A DNA stretch of 64,000 bases from Streptomyces sp. 846.5 (GCF_004365705.1 NZ_SOBN01000001.1:992001-1056000), one strand, 5' to 3'; shown: positions 15,119 through 23,994, counted from the first letter of the stretch. A program made the numbers and translations. Notes: generated by a model from the letters alone, not told the origin.

Positions 15119-16795
15119 TCAGCTGCCCATGCGCAGGCCGAGCATGCCGACCAGCAGCGGTCCGGTCAGCGGCAGCAGGAAGTTCGACAGGGTGTAGGTG
15201 ATCGTGTAGCCGAGCATCGGCACGCTGCTCTGGGCGACGTTGGTGACCGCCGTGATGGCCGGGGTGCTGCACTGCTGGCCGGCGATGGCGCCGATCAGGA
15301 TGGGCTTCTCGATCTTCAGGAATCTGCGGCCGATGAACAGCCCGAGGAAGGCCGGGACGACCACCATGACGATGCCCGCTGCCGGCAGCAGCACCGGGTA
15401 CTGCTTGAGCAGCGGCCCGGCGTCGGGACCTGCCGCCATGCCGGTGACGGCGATGAAGACCGAGAGCCCGAGGTCCTTGGCCGTCTGCGCGGCGATCGGC
15501 GGGTAGGCGCCGAAGGTGGGGCGCTGGGCCCGCAGCCAGCCGAAGATCAGGCCGGAGATCAGGCAGCCGCCGCCGGTGCCGAGGGTGAGGTTGGCCGAGC
15601 CGATCCGGACGTTGACCATGCCGAGGAGCACGCCCAGGCAGATGCCGATGCTGATGTAGATGTAGTCGGCCGCGTCCTGACGGACCGTGGCGCCGACCTT
15701 CGCGGCGAAGGCCTCGACCCGCGAGCGCGCGCCGACGACGGTGACGCTGTCACCGGTGTGCAGCTCGGTCTCGGCGGAGATGGGCAAGTGGTGGTCGACC
15801 CGTTCGACGTCGGTGAAGAAGACGCCGTCGGCGACGTCCGCCTTGAGCGCGCCCAGCGTCCTCCCGCTGACCTCCTTGTGCGTGATCACGATCTGCCTGA
15901 CCGCGAGCGGGCTGTCCAGCCCCGGCACGCCCGGCGTCTCCGGGCCCAGCTCGTGGCCGGCGTCCATGACGGCGGCGCGACGTCCGACGATCAGGACCCG
16001 GTCGCCGCGCTGCAGCCGCAGGTCCGGGGCGACCTTCATCACCCTGGTGCCGCGGACCACCCCCTCGATGGTCACCTGCCGGTCCTCCGCGTCCTCCAGC
16101 TGGCGCAACGTGCTGCCCTCGCCCTGTGAGACCAGGTAGGTCCGGCCGACCAGCGACGGCAGCGCGGCCTGCTCGTCCGCCTCCAGGGAGGGGTCGTCGC
16201 CCCGCATCCGCTCCCAGATCTCACGGCTGGCGTCGGCCAGGTTGATCCGCAGGATCAACGGGAAGATCTGGCTCGTCAGCATGACGATGCTGATCAGGCC
16301 GAAGAGGTAGCAGACCGAGTACGCGGTGGCGACGTGCCCCTGAAGCTCGGTCACCTGCTGCGGGGTGATGCCGGGCAGTTTGCCGATGGCGTCCTGCGCG
16401 GTGCCGACGACGGCCGACTCGGTCGCGGAACCGGCGAGGATGCCGGAGGCGGTGCCGGTGTCGAGGTTGAAGCCGGTGGCGAAGCCGATGGCCAGACCGA
16501 TGACGAGCACGGCCTCCATCAGGCAGAGCACCCCGAAGCGCAGCCCCTTGGCGTTGAGGTTGGCGAAGAACTGGGGCCCGGCCATATAGCCGAGGGAGAA
16601 GATGAAGAGGGCGAACGCGACGTTCTTGACGTCGGAGTTGACGCTCACCTTCTGCGCGCCGATCAGCATCGACACGATCAGCGTGCCGCAGATGCCGCCC
16701 AGGGTGATGGGTCCGACGCGCAGTTTGCCCACGATGTAGCCGAGGGCGAGGCAGGTGAAGAGGGCGAGGACGGCATTCTCGCGCAGCAGGCTCAT
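15119..16795 (-). CDS. aspT: Aspartate:alanine exchanger (AspT family)
   Basis: Membrane antiporter of about 558 residues exchanging extracellular aspartate for intracellular alanine. Two membrane blocks of about five helices each flank a cytoplasmic region (about residues 200-380) with two RCK_C/TrkA-C-like domains (RVMKVAPDLRLQRGDRVLIV, HTGDSVTVVGAR). The repeated AspT motifs GSATESAVVGTA and GTGGGCLISGLIFG are present. The start at 16795 overlaps the asdA stop as ATGA, fixing the start and linking the two genes. With the decarboxylase it can generate proton-motive force, because decarboxylation consumes a cytoplasmic proton while the exchange is electrogenic. Confidence 0.9.
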   Translation of the reverse strand: MSLLRENAVLALFTCLALGYIVGKLRVGPITLGGICGTLIVSMLIGAQKVSVNSDVKNVAFALFIFSLGYMAGPQFFANLNAKGLRFGVLCLMEAVLVIGLAIGFATGFNLDTGTASGILAGSATESAVVGTAQDAIGKLPGITPQQVTELQGHVATAYSVCYLFGLISIVMLTSQIFPLILRINLADASREIWERMRGDDPSLEADEQAALPSLVGRTYLVSQGEGSTLRQLEDAEDRQVTIEGVVRGTRVMKVAPDLRLQRGDRVLIVGRRAAVMDAGHELGPETPGVPGLDSPLAVRQIVITHKEVSGRTLGALKADVADGVFFTDVERVDHHLPISAETELHTGDSVTVVGARSRVEAFAAKVGATVRQDAADYIYISIGICLGVLLGMVNVRIGSANLTLGTGGGCLISGLIFGWLRAQRPTFGAYPPIAAQTAKDLGLSVFIAVTGMAAGPDAGPLLKQYPVLLPAAGIVMVVVPAFLGLFIGRRFLKIEKPILIGAIAGQQCSTPAITAVTNVAQSSVPMLGYTITYTLSNFLLPLTGPLLVGMLGLRMGS

Positions 16796-18432
16796 AGGGT
16801 CATTTCCCATTCACGCCGGTAGTCGGCGAAGATCTCCTTCAGATGGTGGCCGATCTTCAGGTAGTCCAGGTCGTCCAGGTTGGCCAGCGAGACCCGGACC
16901 GACCACTGCGGACCGTCGAAGCCGCCGCCGTTGAGCAGCACCACGCCCGTCTGCTCGGCGAGGCGGAACAGCGGCTCGGTGGCGACGTAGTTCTTCTGCA
17001 GGTAGTCCGCGAAGTCCTGGCCGGCCACCCGCTCGGCCTCGGCGAGCAGGTCGAGCTCGATGTAGTAGCCGGCCCGGCCGGGATCCTCGTTGATCTTCAT
17101 CCCGGAGCCTTCAAGCAGCAGGTCGAGCCGCTGCCGGACGATGCTCTGGATCTTCGCCTTGTAGTCCTGGCCCTCGGGCAGCAGGTCGAACAGCGAGAAG
17201 AGCGCCATCTGCACCTGCTGCGGCAGGCTCAGACCGGCAGTGTGGTTCAGCGCCACCTGCCGGGAGTCCGCGACCAGCCGGTCGACGAACCTGAGCTTCT
17301 CCGGCTCCAGCGTCAGCGTTCCGTAGCGCTTGGCCAGACGTGCCTTCTCGTCCGGGCCGAAGGCGGCGATAAGGTCGTCGACGACGTTGTCCTGGTGCAG
17401 GCCGATGACGCCGAGCCGGTGGCCGGTGCAGCCGTAGTGCTTGGAGTAGGAGTAGACCAGCAGCGTGTTGCGCGGCAGGTCGGCGGCGATGGTCCGGAAG
17501 CCGTTGACGAAGGTGCCGTAGACGTCGTCGGTGACGATCAGCAGGTCGGGGTTGCTGGTCGCCACGATCTGCTTGATCTGGTCGGTCACCCGCTGCGAGA
17601 GCGCCAGCGAGGGCGGGTTGCTCGGGTTGACCAAGCAGACCAGCTTGACCGCCGGGTCCGCCAGCTTGGCGACCTCCTCGGTCGGGTAGCGCCACTCGCG
17701 CACCCCCGGCTCCGCGAAGCGGCTTGCCTCGACGTTGACGACGTCGAACTCGTAGTCCTCCAGCTCCGGGATCTCGATGTACGGGGTGAAGACCGGCACC
17801 ATCAGCGCGATCCGGTCGCCCTTGTGCAGCACCCCGTTCTTCATCAGCGAGTCGAAGATGTAGCACATGGCGGCGGTGCCGCCCTCGGTGGCGAACAGGT
17901 CGAGCCGGTTGTCCTGCGGCGGCCTGCCCTGCATCAGCTCCTCGTGGACGTAGCCGCGGACCACCTGCTCGATGTGGACCAGCATCCGGTCCGGCACCGG
18001 GTAGTTGTCGCCGACACTGGAGTCGACGAGCTCGTGGATCCAGGCGTCGCGGTCGAATCCGAAGCGCTGCACACCGAGGTCGATGCAGTCCTTGAGCAGC
18101 TCGATGCCGGGCAGCTCGGGGTGGCTGCGCACATAGGCGTCGAAGCGGGAGCTGATGCCCTCCTGCTCGGGCATCCCGCCCAGGTTGTCGGCGGTCCAGA
18201 CCCGACGGCTCTCCGTCAGTGCGTAGTAGCCCAGGGCGTAGAAGGCCTCGCGCGGGCCGGTGGCGATCCAGTTGGGGTTGCCACGCCCGGCGTTGAGCAT
18301 ATGGGCGGCGGACTTGCCCTTCTGACCCTCGGTGTACTTCTCCGCGAGGTCGATGAAGGCGCCCTTGAGCTCGAAGGGGCTGAGCGAGGAGAGCCGCTGC
18401 ATCTCTTCGCGACTGACGGACGGCTGGGCCAT
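16792..18432 (-). CDS. asdA: Aspartate 4-decarboxylase (bifunctional aspartate aminotransferase)
   Basis: PLP enzyme of fold type I converting L-aspartate to L-alanine and CO2, 546 residues, the normal length for AsdA and longer than ordinary aminotransferases. Signature segments are AGRGNPNWIA, LFATEGGTAAMCYIFDSL, VNPSNPPSLAL, the Asp/Tyr in VTDDVYGTF and the Schiff-base Lys331 in YSYSKHYGCTGHRLG. The ATG at 18432 has GGAG six bases upstream; the ATG at 18444 lacks a ribosome-binding site. It overlaps aspT by four bases, so the two form an operon divergent from the arginase-family gene. Confidence 0.93.
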   Translation of the reverse strand: MAQPSVSREEMQRLSSLSPFELKGAFIDLAEKYTEGQKGKSAAHMLNAGRGNPNWIATGPREAFYALGYYALTESRRVWTADNLGGMPEQEGISSRFDAYVRSHPELPGIELLKDCIDLGVQRFGFDRDAWIHELVDSSVGDNYPVPDRMLVHIEQVVRGYVHEELMQGRPPQDNRLDLFATEGGTAAMCYIFDSLMKNGVLHKGDRIALMVPVFTPYIEIPELEDYEFDVVNVEASRFAEPGVREWRYPTEEVAKLADPAVKLVCLVNPSNPPSLALSQRVTDQIKQIVATSNPDLLIVTDDVYGTFVNGFRTIAADLPRNTLLVYSYSKHYGCTGHRLGVIGLHQDNVVDDLIAAFGPDEKARLAKRYGTLTLEPEKLRFVDRLVADSRQVALNHTAGLSLPQQVQMALFSLFDLLPEGQDYKAKIQSIVRQRLDLLLEGSGMKINEDPGRAGYYIELDLLAEAERVAGQDFADYLQKNYVATEPLFRLAEQTGVVLLNGGGFDGPQWSVRVSLANLDDLDYLKIGHHLKEIFADYRREWEMTL

Positions 18433-18548
18433 GGTGTGCTCCATTCGGGAGGGCCGACGCCTGCCCCTGAGCGCACCCTATTCACAGATATTCATACATG
18501 CCCGCTCCAACGGGCACGCGGGTGAGCCGCGCCCCGCGGACTCGTGGG

Positions 18549-19459
18549 ATGGTGGACCGGCGATCGCACTGCTGTCCGCGCCCAGCAATCTCGGCCTGCG
18601 ACCGCCGCTGCCGACGACCGTTCCCGGCTGCGCCAAGGCGCCGGAGGCGTTGCGCGGTGCGGGGCTCTTCGCACGCTTCGCCGAGCTCGGCGCGCGCGAC
18701 GCCGGAGTGGTGCTGCCGGGCCGGTACGCCGATGACCCCTCGCCCGGCCGACTGCGCAACCAGGACCTGATCATCGATCATGCGCGGCGGTTGGCCGGGC
18801 GCATCACCGAGATCCGGGCGGCCGGGGACGTTCCCCTGGTCATCGGCGGAGACTGCAGCCTGCTGGTCGGAGCCGGCCTGGCACTGCGGACGGCGGGCCG
18901 GTTCGGCCTGGCCCACCTCGACGGCCACACCGATTTCCGCCACCCCGGCAACTCCCCCGCCTGCGCCTCCCTGGCCGGCGAGGACCTGGCCGCCGCCGTC
19001 GGCCGGCACTGGCCCGCGATCGCCGACATCGACGGCCTGGGCCCGTACTTCCGTGCACCGGACGTGGCCCACGCCGGATGCCGCGACGAGGACGAGGAAC
19101 TGGCCGAAGTGGACCGAACGGTGGGCCTGACGATCCGCGCCTCCGAGATCGTCCGCGACGGCGCCGCCGACACCGGCAGCCGCATCCGCGAGCAGCTCGA
19201 CCGGGCCGAACTCGACGGCTACTGGCTGCACCTGGACGTGGACATCCTCGATCCCTCGGTCATGCCCGCGGTCGACAGCCCCGATCCGGGCGGAATCGAC
19301 GCCGCACACCTCGCCGAGCTGCTCGCCGTACTGGCCCCACGCGCCGTCGGGGCCCAGGTCACGGTCTTTGACCCCGATCTCGACCCGGACGGGCGGTACG
19401 CCCGCCTGCTGGTGGAGGTCCTCGCCACCGGCCTGGGCGAACTCGGCCGGGCGCGCTGA
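18549..19459 (+). CDS. Arginase/agmatinase-family protein, start region apparently frameshifted
   Basis: Ureohydrolase fold with manganese ligands in VIGGDCSLLVG (Cys where His is common), LDGHTDFR and HLDVDILDPSVMPAVDSPDPGG, plus PSNLGLRPP near the N-terminus as in the actinobacterial arginase-like group. The domain frame has no ATG, GTG or TTG between the start of asdA and the family N-terminus (IALLSAPSNLG). The ATG at 18549 reads MVDR and then leaves the frame: CGG is followed by CG-ATC, one base short. A single added base near 18561 would give MVDR-x-IALLSAPSNLG, the expected start. True mutation or sequence error. The substrate (arginine, agmatine, guanidinobutyrate or formiminoglutamate) is not determined. 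Confidence 0.75.
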
Positions 19460-19582
19460 GGCAGTGACCATGCGTCACTTGTGGTGCAGTGCAGTCGATC
19501 GGCGGTGCGGGGCAGGTTAACACTGGGGAAAATGTCATGCGCACGCCTTCAGTACGACGCGCGTAGATGCCAGTCTGCACCT

Positions 19583-19975
19583 ATGCGAACCAACTTCCGC
19601 GCTACGCGCGTCCTGCTTGCCGCCAGCCTGGTCCTCGGACCCGCCGCGGCCACCACCGTGCTGACCGCCGGTTCCGCCCATGCGGCCGGCAGCATCCCCT
19701 GGGTCTGCGAGACGGCCCTGCCCAGCCAGGCCATCACCACCATCGACCTGATCGCCGCCGGCGGCCCGTACCCGTACAGCAAGGACGGCGAGGTCTTCTA
19801 CAACAACGAGGCGCTGCTGCCGGCCGAGAGCACCGGCTACTACCACGCCTACACCGTCAAGACCCCCGGGGTGAGCACCCGCGGGGCCCGACGCATCATC
19901 ACGGCCGAGGACGGCGAGGAGTACTACACCCCCGACCACTACGCCAGCTTCTCCGACATCGACTTCACCTGCTGA
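19583..19975 (+). CDS. Secreted RNase Sa-type guanyl ribonuclease homologue lacking the general-base Glu
   Basis: Signal peptide (cleavage after GSAHA) followed by a mature domain of about 98 residues closely resembling RNase Sa from S. aureofaciens. It has the Cys pair (WVCETALP and the final FTC), the core DLIAAGGPYPYSKDG, guanine-site residues NNEALLP (Asn39 and Glu41 equivalents), TRGARRIIT (Arg65 and Arg69) and the acid PDHYASF (His85). Where RNase Sa has HEYTV with the catalytic base Glu54, this protein has HAYTV; the codon is GCC. Ribonuclease activity may therefore be strongly reduced. The ATG at 19583 is the only start that gives a signal peptide. No barstar-like inhibitor gene is adjacent. 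Confidence 0.88.
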   Translation: MRTNFRATRVLLAASLVLGPAAATTVLTAGSAHAAGSIPWVCETALPSQAITTIDLIAAGGPYPYSKDGEVFYNNEALLPAESTGYYHAYTVKTPGVSTRGARRIITAEDGEEYYTPDHYASFSDIDFTC

Positions 19976-19992
19976 CGACCGGACGCACGACA

Positions 19993-20029
19993 GCGCGGGC
20001 GGGCCGCAGTCTGGGCGGCCCGCCCGCGC
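19993..20029 (+). terminator. Hairpin terminator after the RNase Sa homologue
   Basis: Perfect 15-bp stem, GCGCGGGCGGGCCGC (19993-20007) with GCGGCCCGCCCGCGC (20015-20029), and a 7-base loop, 17 bases after the stop codon. There is no T tract, as is common in streptomycetes. Confidence 0.8.
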
Positions 20030-20111
20030 GACCATCCTAGCTCCGCCGTGATCAGTCCATTCCCCTGGACCGTCATGCCCTTGACGTTCACCAACTGGCA
20101 GGAGTCCCACC

Positions 20112-20648
20112 ATGTCCCGCTCGCACCGGATCCCGGCCACGGCCGCCGCCCTCGTCCTGGCCGCCGCCGGACTCGTCACCTGCACCGTCACCACCACCGC
20201 GCAGGCCGCGACCGTCTGTTCGCAGTCCTACCTGCCGCTGCCCGACCCGACCTGCCAGCCCGGCGCCCTGAACTCCGCCGTCACCCAGTCCACCATCTCC
20301 TCGACGATATGCGTCGGCGGCTACTCCAGCTCGATACGCCCGCCCACCAGCTACACCAACGCCCTGAAGGTCACTCAGATCGCCCAGTACGGCTACTCCG
20401 ACACCAGCACCGCCGACTACGAGGAGGACCACCTCATCCCGCTCTCGCTCGGCGGCAACCCCAGGAGCCCGCTCAACCTGTGGCCCGAACCCCGCTACAG
20501 CGTGGGCTCGAAGACGGCCGCGGACAAGGACACCGTCGAGTTCAAGCTCTACCAGGCGGTCTGCGCGGGCACCGTGCAGCTCGCCCCGGCCCAGCAGGCC
20601 ATCGCGAGCAACTGGACCACGGCCCTGTCCGTCCTCGGCCTCAGCTGA
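20112..20648 (+). CDS. Secreted HNH-like nuclease-fold protein
   Basis: A 178-residue protein with a signal peptide (TTTAQAA) and a mature domain resembling small secreted actinobacterial HNH/beta-beta-alpha-metal proteins. The core motif is DYEEDHLIPLSLGGNPRSP, then NLWPEPRYS, with DKDTVEFKLYQAVCAGTVQLA downstream (split here in reading). The DH pair and the Asn in NLWP are the expected metal and catalytic positions, but nuclease activity is not proven. Four Cys may form disulfides. It lies directly after the RNase Sa homologue, so two secreted nuclease-like proteins are adjacent on one strand, separated by a terminator. Confidence 0.78.
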   Translation: MSRSHRIPATAAALVLAAAGLVTCTVTTTAQAATVCSQSYLPLPDPTCQPGALNSAVTQSTISSTICVGGYSSSIRPPTSYTNALKVTQIAQYGYSDTSTADYEEDHLIPLSLGGNPRSPLNLWPEPRYSVGSKTAADKDTVEFKLYQAVCAGTVQLAPAQQAIASNWTTALSVLGLS

Positions 20649-20701
20649 CAGCACTGAGTCTGGCGGCGTTGAGCCTGGCGGCGTCGCGGAATGCGGCGCC
20701 G

Positions 20702-21217
20702 TCAGGCGGCTCCGGCCGGGCCGATGTGGTGCAGCTGGCGCAGTTCCTTCCGCTGGGCCGCGAACGGGGAGATCCACGGGACCGCCAGGACCGGGCAGCG
20801 GGCGTGGGCCAGGACGTGCCGGGCGACGTGGCCGTGGTGCAGCCGGGCCAGCGCCCCGCGTCTGCCGGCGCCGAGAACCAGCAGGTCCTCATCGCGTTCT
20901 GCGATCTCGCACAGCGCTCGGCCGACCGATTCGCAGCGCACCACCAGCGGCCGGACCTCCAGGTCCGCCGGGTAGCCGCCGAACGCCTCGGCGAAGGCGG
21001 TGTGCAGACGCGCTTCGGCGGCTCCCGCCCACACCTTCGCCAGTTCCGGGCACGGCGCGTTCCGGTACCCGACCTCGCCCCCGGGCGGGGCCCACACATG
21101 CACCGCCACCAGGCCCAGGCCCCTCTGCCGGGCCTCGGCCACCGCACGGCGCAGCGCAGCCAGGTTCCCCAGCGATCCGCTGACGCCGACCACCACCCGT
21201 CCCGTTGTCCCAGCCAT
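20702..21217 (-). CDS. Universal stress protein (UspA family)
   Basis: A 171-residue single Usp domain. The N-terminal strand RVVVGVSGSLGN and C-terminal LLVLGAGRRGALARL and HVARHVLAHARCPVLAVP are typical. The ATP-site pattern G-x2-G-x9-G-S/T is degenerate here (GRRG then GHV), so nucleotide binding is doubtful. The ATG at 21217 is preferred to upstream starts that would add non-homologous sequence. It is convergent with the HNH-like gene. Related proteins in streptomycetes respond to stress or dormancy. Confidence 0.85.
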   Translation of the reverse strand: MAGTTGRVVVGVSGSLGNLAALRRAVAEARQRGLGLVAVHVWAPPGGEVGYRNAPCPELAKVWAGAAEARLHTAFAEAFGGYPADLEVRPLVVRCESVGRALCEIAERDEDLLVLGAGRRGALARLHHGHVARHVLAHARCPVLAVPWISPFAAQRKELRQLHHIGPAGAA

Positions 21218-21311
21218 CGCCGTCACGCTCCCTCGCGGACCCGAGCACCCCCTCCAGGCTAGGACAGTCGGCACACGCTGGACACAGCCGGGCCGGCCGG
21301 AGCGTGACTCG

Positions 21312-22136
21312 CTAGCGCAGTCCGGCGAAGAGGTCGTCCTCCCGCTCCGGCACCGGCACGTCGCTGAACTGCCGGACGAAGGCCTCCTGGCCGAACGCCC
21401 GCTGCTGGCCCTCCTCGTTCAACCGCAGCATGAAGATGTTCTCCCCCTGGCTGGCGTGCGCCTCCAGCGCCTTGCGCTTGCGCTCGACGTAGGGGGAGAC
21501 GTCCACCACCGTGGTGATCTCCTCGTCCGCGTTGCCGAAGTCGTCGGGCAGCTCGAAGTCCCCCATCTCGGCACCGCTGGCCCGCAGATAGTCGAACATC
21601 TCCTCGATCCGGGTCCGGGAGATGGCCGTGTAGTAGAACTTCGCCGGAATACCGGTCGCCCTGACCGCCTTGATCGCCGCCATGGTGATCAGATGCGCCT
21701 GGATGTGGTCGGGATGTCCGTAGGCGCCGTTCTCGTCATAGGTGACGACGACATCGGGACGGTAGCGCTCCATCAGCTCGGCGAGCCGCCCGGCGGACTC
21801 CTCCAGCGGGATGTTGGCGAACGCGTCCGGCCGCTGGTTGGCCTCCCAGCCCACCATGCCCGAGTCGTGGTAGCCGAGGAGTTCCACATCGGAGATGCCC
21901 AGCTGGGCCACCGACTCCTTCAGCTCCTCCAGCCGGATCTCCCGCACCCGCGCCTCGTCATGGCCGGGCTCCCCGGGCTTGATCCCGCCGGGACCGTCGC
22001 CCTGCTCCCCGTTGGTGCAGGTGACCAGCACCGTGCGGATGCCCTCGGCCGCCGCGGCCGCCAGCACCCCGCCGGTGGACAGCACCTCGTCGTCGGGATG
22101 GGCGTGAACGGCCATCAGCGTCAGTTGACGATCCAT
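21312..22136 (-). CDS. PIG-L/LmbE deacetylase (Mca/MshB-like)
   Basis: A 274-residue zinc-dependent N-acetylglucosaminyl deacetylase-fold protein. Zinc ligands are in AVHAHPDDE and GHPDHIQAH. VTCTNGEQGD and VVTYDENGAYGHPDH match the mycothiol-related Mca/MshB branch. It could deacetylate a GlcNAc-inositol or cleave mycothiol S-conjugates, but Mca proper is slightly longer and I do not assign a symbol. The ATG at 22136 follows GGAGG by ten bases. The neighbouring XRE-cupin gene is transcribed in the same direction and may regulate it. Confidence 0.85.
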   Translation of the reverse strand: MDRQLTLMAVHAHPDDEVLSTGGVLAAAAAEGIRTVLVTCTNGEQGDGPGGIKPGEPGHDEARVREIRLEELKESVAQLGISDVELLGYHDSGMVGWEANQRPDAFANIPLEESAGRLAELMERYRPDVVVTYDENGAYGHPDHIQAHLITMAAIKAVRATGIPAKFYYTAISRTRIEEMFDYLRASGAEMGDFELPDDFGNADEEITTVVDVSPYVERKRKALEAHASQGENIFMLRLNEEGQQRAFGQEAFVRQFSDVPVPEREDDLFAGLR

Positions 22137-22180
22137 GGGCTGGAAACCTCCGAGAGGGACAGATACCGACAGCTCCCACC

Positions 22181-22786
22181 CTATGCGGTCGATCGCGCCC
22201 CTCCGGGCCGCGCCCGCACATGCATGCGCTCGCCCTGCGCCCCGAACAGGCTGAGGAACTCGACCGGCTGCGTCCCGGCATTGGCGAACCCGTGCGGCGT
22301 CCGGGTGTCGAACTCCGCCGCCTCCCCGGCCGTGAGCACCAGATCGTGCTCCCCGAGGGCGAGCCGCAGCCGGCCGGACAGGACGTAGAGCCACTCGTAG
22401 CCCTCATGGGTCCCCTGCTCCGGCCGCAGGTCCGGGCCGGATCCCGCCGGGAGGATGTGCTTGAAGGCGTGCAGCCCGCCGAGGTGCCGCGTCAGCGGGA
22501 TGAAGGTCTGACCGTGCCGGGTGAAGGGACGCGGATGGATCCGCGGATCCCCGGTCTCCGGCGCCCCGACCAACTCGTCCAACTGCACCCCGTGCGCACG
22601 CGCCAACGGCAGCAGCAGCTCCAACGTCGGCTTGCGCTTCCCCGACTCCAGCCGCGAAAGCGTACTCAGCGAAATCCCGGTCGTCTCACTCAACTGCGCC
22701 AACGTGAAATTCCGGCTCCGCCGCAGCGCCCGCAGCCGCGGACCGACCGCGGTCAGCACCTCGGGGATATCGTCCTGTCCGCCCAT
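22181..22786 (-). CDS. XRE-family regulator with C-terminal cupin domain
   Basis: A 201-residue regulator. The N-terminal helix-turn-helix (LRALRRSRNFTLAQLSETTG, ISLSTLSRLESGKRKPTLE) occupies residues 15-75; the C-terminal cupin has EGYEWLYVLSGRLRLALGEH and TPHGFANAGTQPVEFLSLFG. Such proteins sense a small ligand in the cupin barrel and usually repress adjacent genes. It lies 44 bases upstream of the PIG-L deacetylase on the same strand. Confidence 0.9.
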   Translation of the reverse strand: MGGQDDIPEVLTAVGPRLRALRRSRNFTLAQLSETTGISLSTLSRLESGKRKPTLELLLPLARAHGVQLDELVGAPETGDPRIHPRPFTRHGQTFIPLTRHLGGLHAFKHILPAGSGPDLRPEQGTHEGYEWLYVLSGRLRLALGEHDLVLTAGEAAEFDTRTPHGFANAGTQPVEFLSLFGAQGERMHVRARPGGARSTA

Positions 22787-22847
22787 GCCTCCATTTGCCG
22801 CCCCGGCAAGTCAGTTTGTCAAGCCAGCACGACTCGGGCCGGCTCGC

Positions 22848-23528
22848 CTACAGGTTCTTGGTGAAGAACTCGGTCAGCTTCTCGGCGACCTGCGGGACGT
22901 ACTTCGGGTTCCAGTAGAGGTCGATGTGCGAGGCGCCGTCGAGGACGAGGAGTTCCTTGGGCTCCTTCGCCTTCGCGATGGCGTCCTGGCTGAAGTAGAG
23001 GGTGTCGGCCTCGGAGCCGGCGATCAGCAGCAGCGGGCGCGGGGAGATCAGCTCGATCCCCTCGAACGGGAAGAACGCCATCTGCTGGCTGAGGCTGGAC
23101 AGGGCGAAGGTGCCCATGAACCGCGGGTTGGGGTCGATCTCCGAGTAGTACTTGTAGCCCTCCTGGTACATCATCGGGATGGTCGACAGGTCGTTCATGT
23201 CGAACCTGGGGTTGTCGGCGATCAGCGAGAACATCTCGACTTCACCGCCCGCCGCCTCGCGCGTGCGGGCCTGGCCCGAGCGCTCCAGCAGGCTGGTGCG
23301 GTACTCCGCCGACTGCTTGCCCAGGGGCCCGACGCCGTCACGGCGCGCGGAGCCGATGTTGAAGGTGCTCACGCCCGCGACCGCCTTGATCCGCAGCTCG
23401 GTCTGCGACACATTGACCGTGTAACCGCCGCCCGCGCAGATGCCCAGCGCGCCGATGCGGTCCGCGTCCACGTCGGGGTGCTTGCTCAGGAAGTCCACCG
23501 CGCGGCGGATGTCCTCCACGCGCTCCAT
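22848..23528 (-). pseudogene. Alpha/beta hydrolase (dienelactone-hydrolase-like), N-terminus missing
   Basis: The readable part is the C-terminal two thirds of a hydrolase of about 310 residues: RVEDIRRAVDFLSKHPDVD, the nucleophile elbow GICAGGGYT (Cys in the nucleophile position), RPLLLIAGSEAD (acid) and LDGASHIDLYW (His). Family members carry about 85 residues upstream with the oxyanion loop; here they are absent. The homology stops at about 23528, exactly where ltrA homology begins on the other strand. An ATG by chance gives MERVEDIRR, but the product would lack the first beta strands. Best read as a deletion remnant. Confidence 0.75.
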
Positions 23529-23994
23529 CGTGGGCGCGCTGCTGGCCCTGGTACTGAGCGCGGAGATGTGGTGGCTCTACTTCGGCCGCGAGGAAAGCGA
23601 GAGCGAAGCCCGACTGGAACGCGTCCCGACCCAGCGCCGACCACGCATCGCCGTCAACGCCTTCGGCTACGCCTACTACGTCATCATCCTCGGCATCGCG
23701 GTCGCGGCGGTCGGGATGGAGAAGGCCATCGACGAGTTCCACCACCCCTCCCACCACCTCCCCGCCCTGCTCCTGCCGCTCGGCATCTCCCTCTACCTGT
23801 TCGGCCTCGCCTACTTCCACCGCACCCTCGCCGGGACCTGGCCAACGGCCCGACTCACGGCCGCACTCGCAGCCGCAGCACTCGTCGCACCCATCGCGGC
23901 CTGGACCAGCGGCGCCGCCGCCCTCGCGACGGCAGCCCTGGTCCTGCTCGCACTGATCGCGTGGGAGAGCCGGCCTCAGCCCACGTCGCCGTAG
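23529..23994 (+). pseudogene. LtrA (low-temperature-requirement A) C-terminal fragment
   Basis: The C-terminal part of a polytopic LtrA-family membrane protein: VGALLALVLSAEMWWLYF, RIAVNAFGYAYYVIILGIAV, then HHPSHHLPALLLPLG and YLFGLAYFHRTLAG, with about four membrane helices left of the usual ten or so. LtrA proteins are normally about 370-420 residues; only about 155 are present. The homology begins at the same point where the hydrolase homology on the opposite strand ends. The two were presumably divergent neighbours whose 5' halves and shared promoter were deleted. The fragment overlaps the GH74 end by 19 bases. Confidence 0.75.

Noticed and set aside
19583..20648. Polymorphic toxin cassette with immunity genes
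   Set aside because: Neither protein has a long delivery module and no immunity-like gene follows; both have plain signal peptides.
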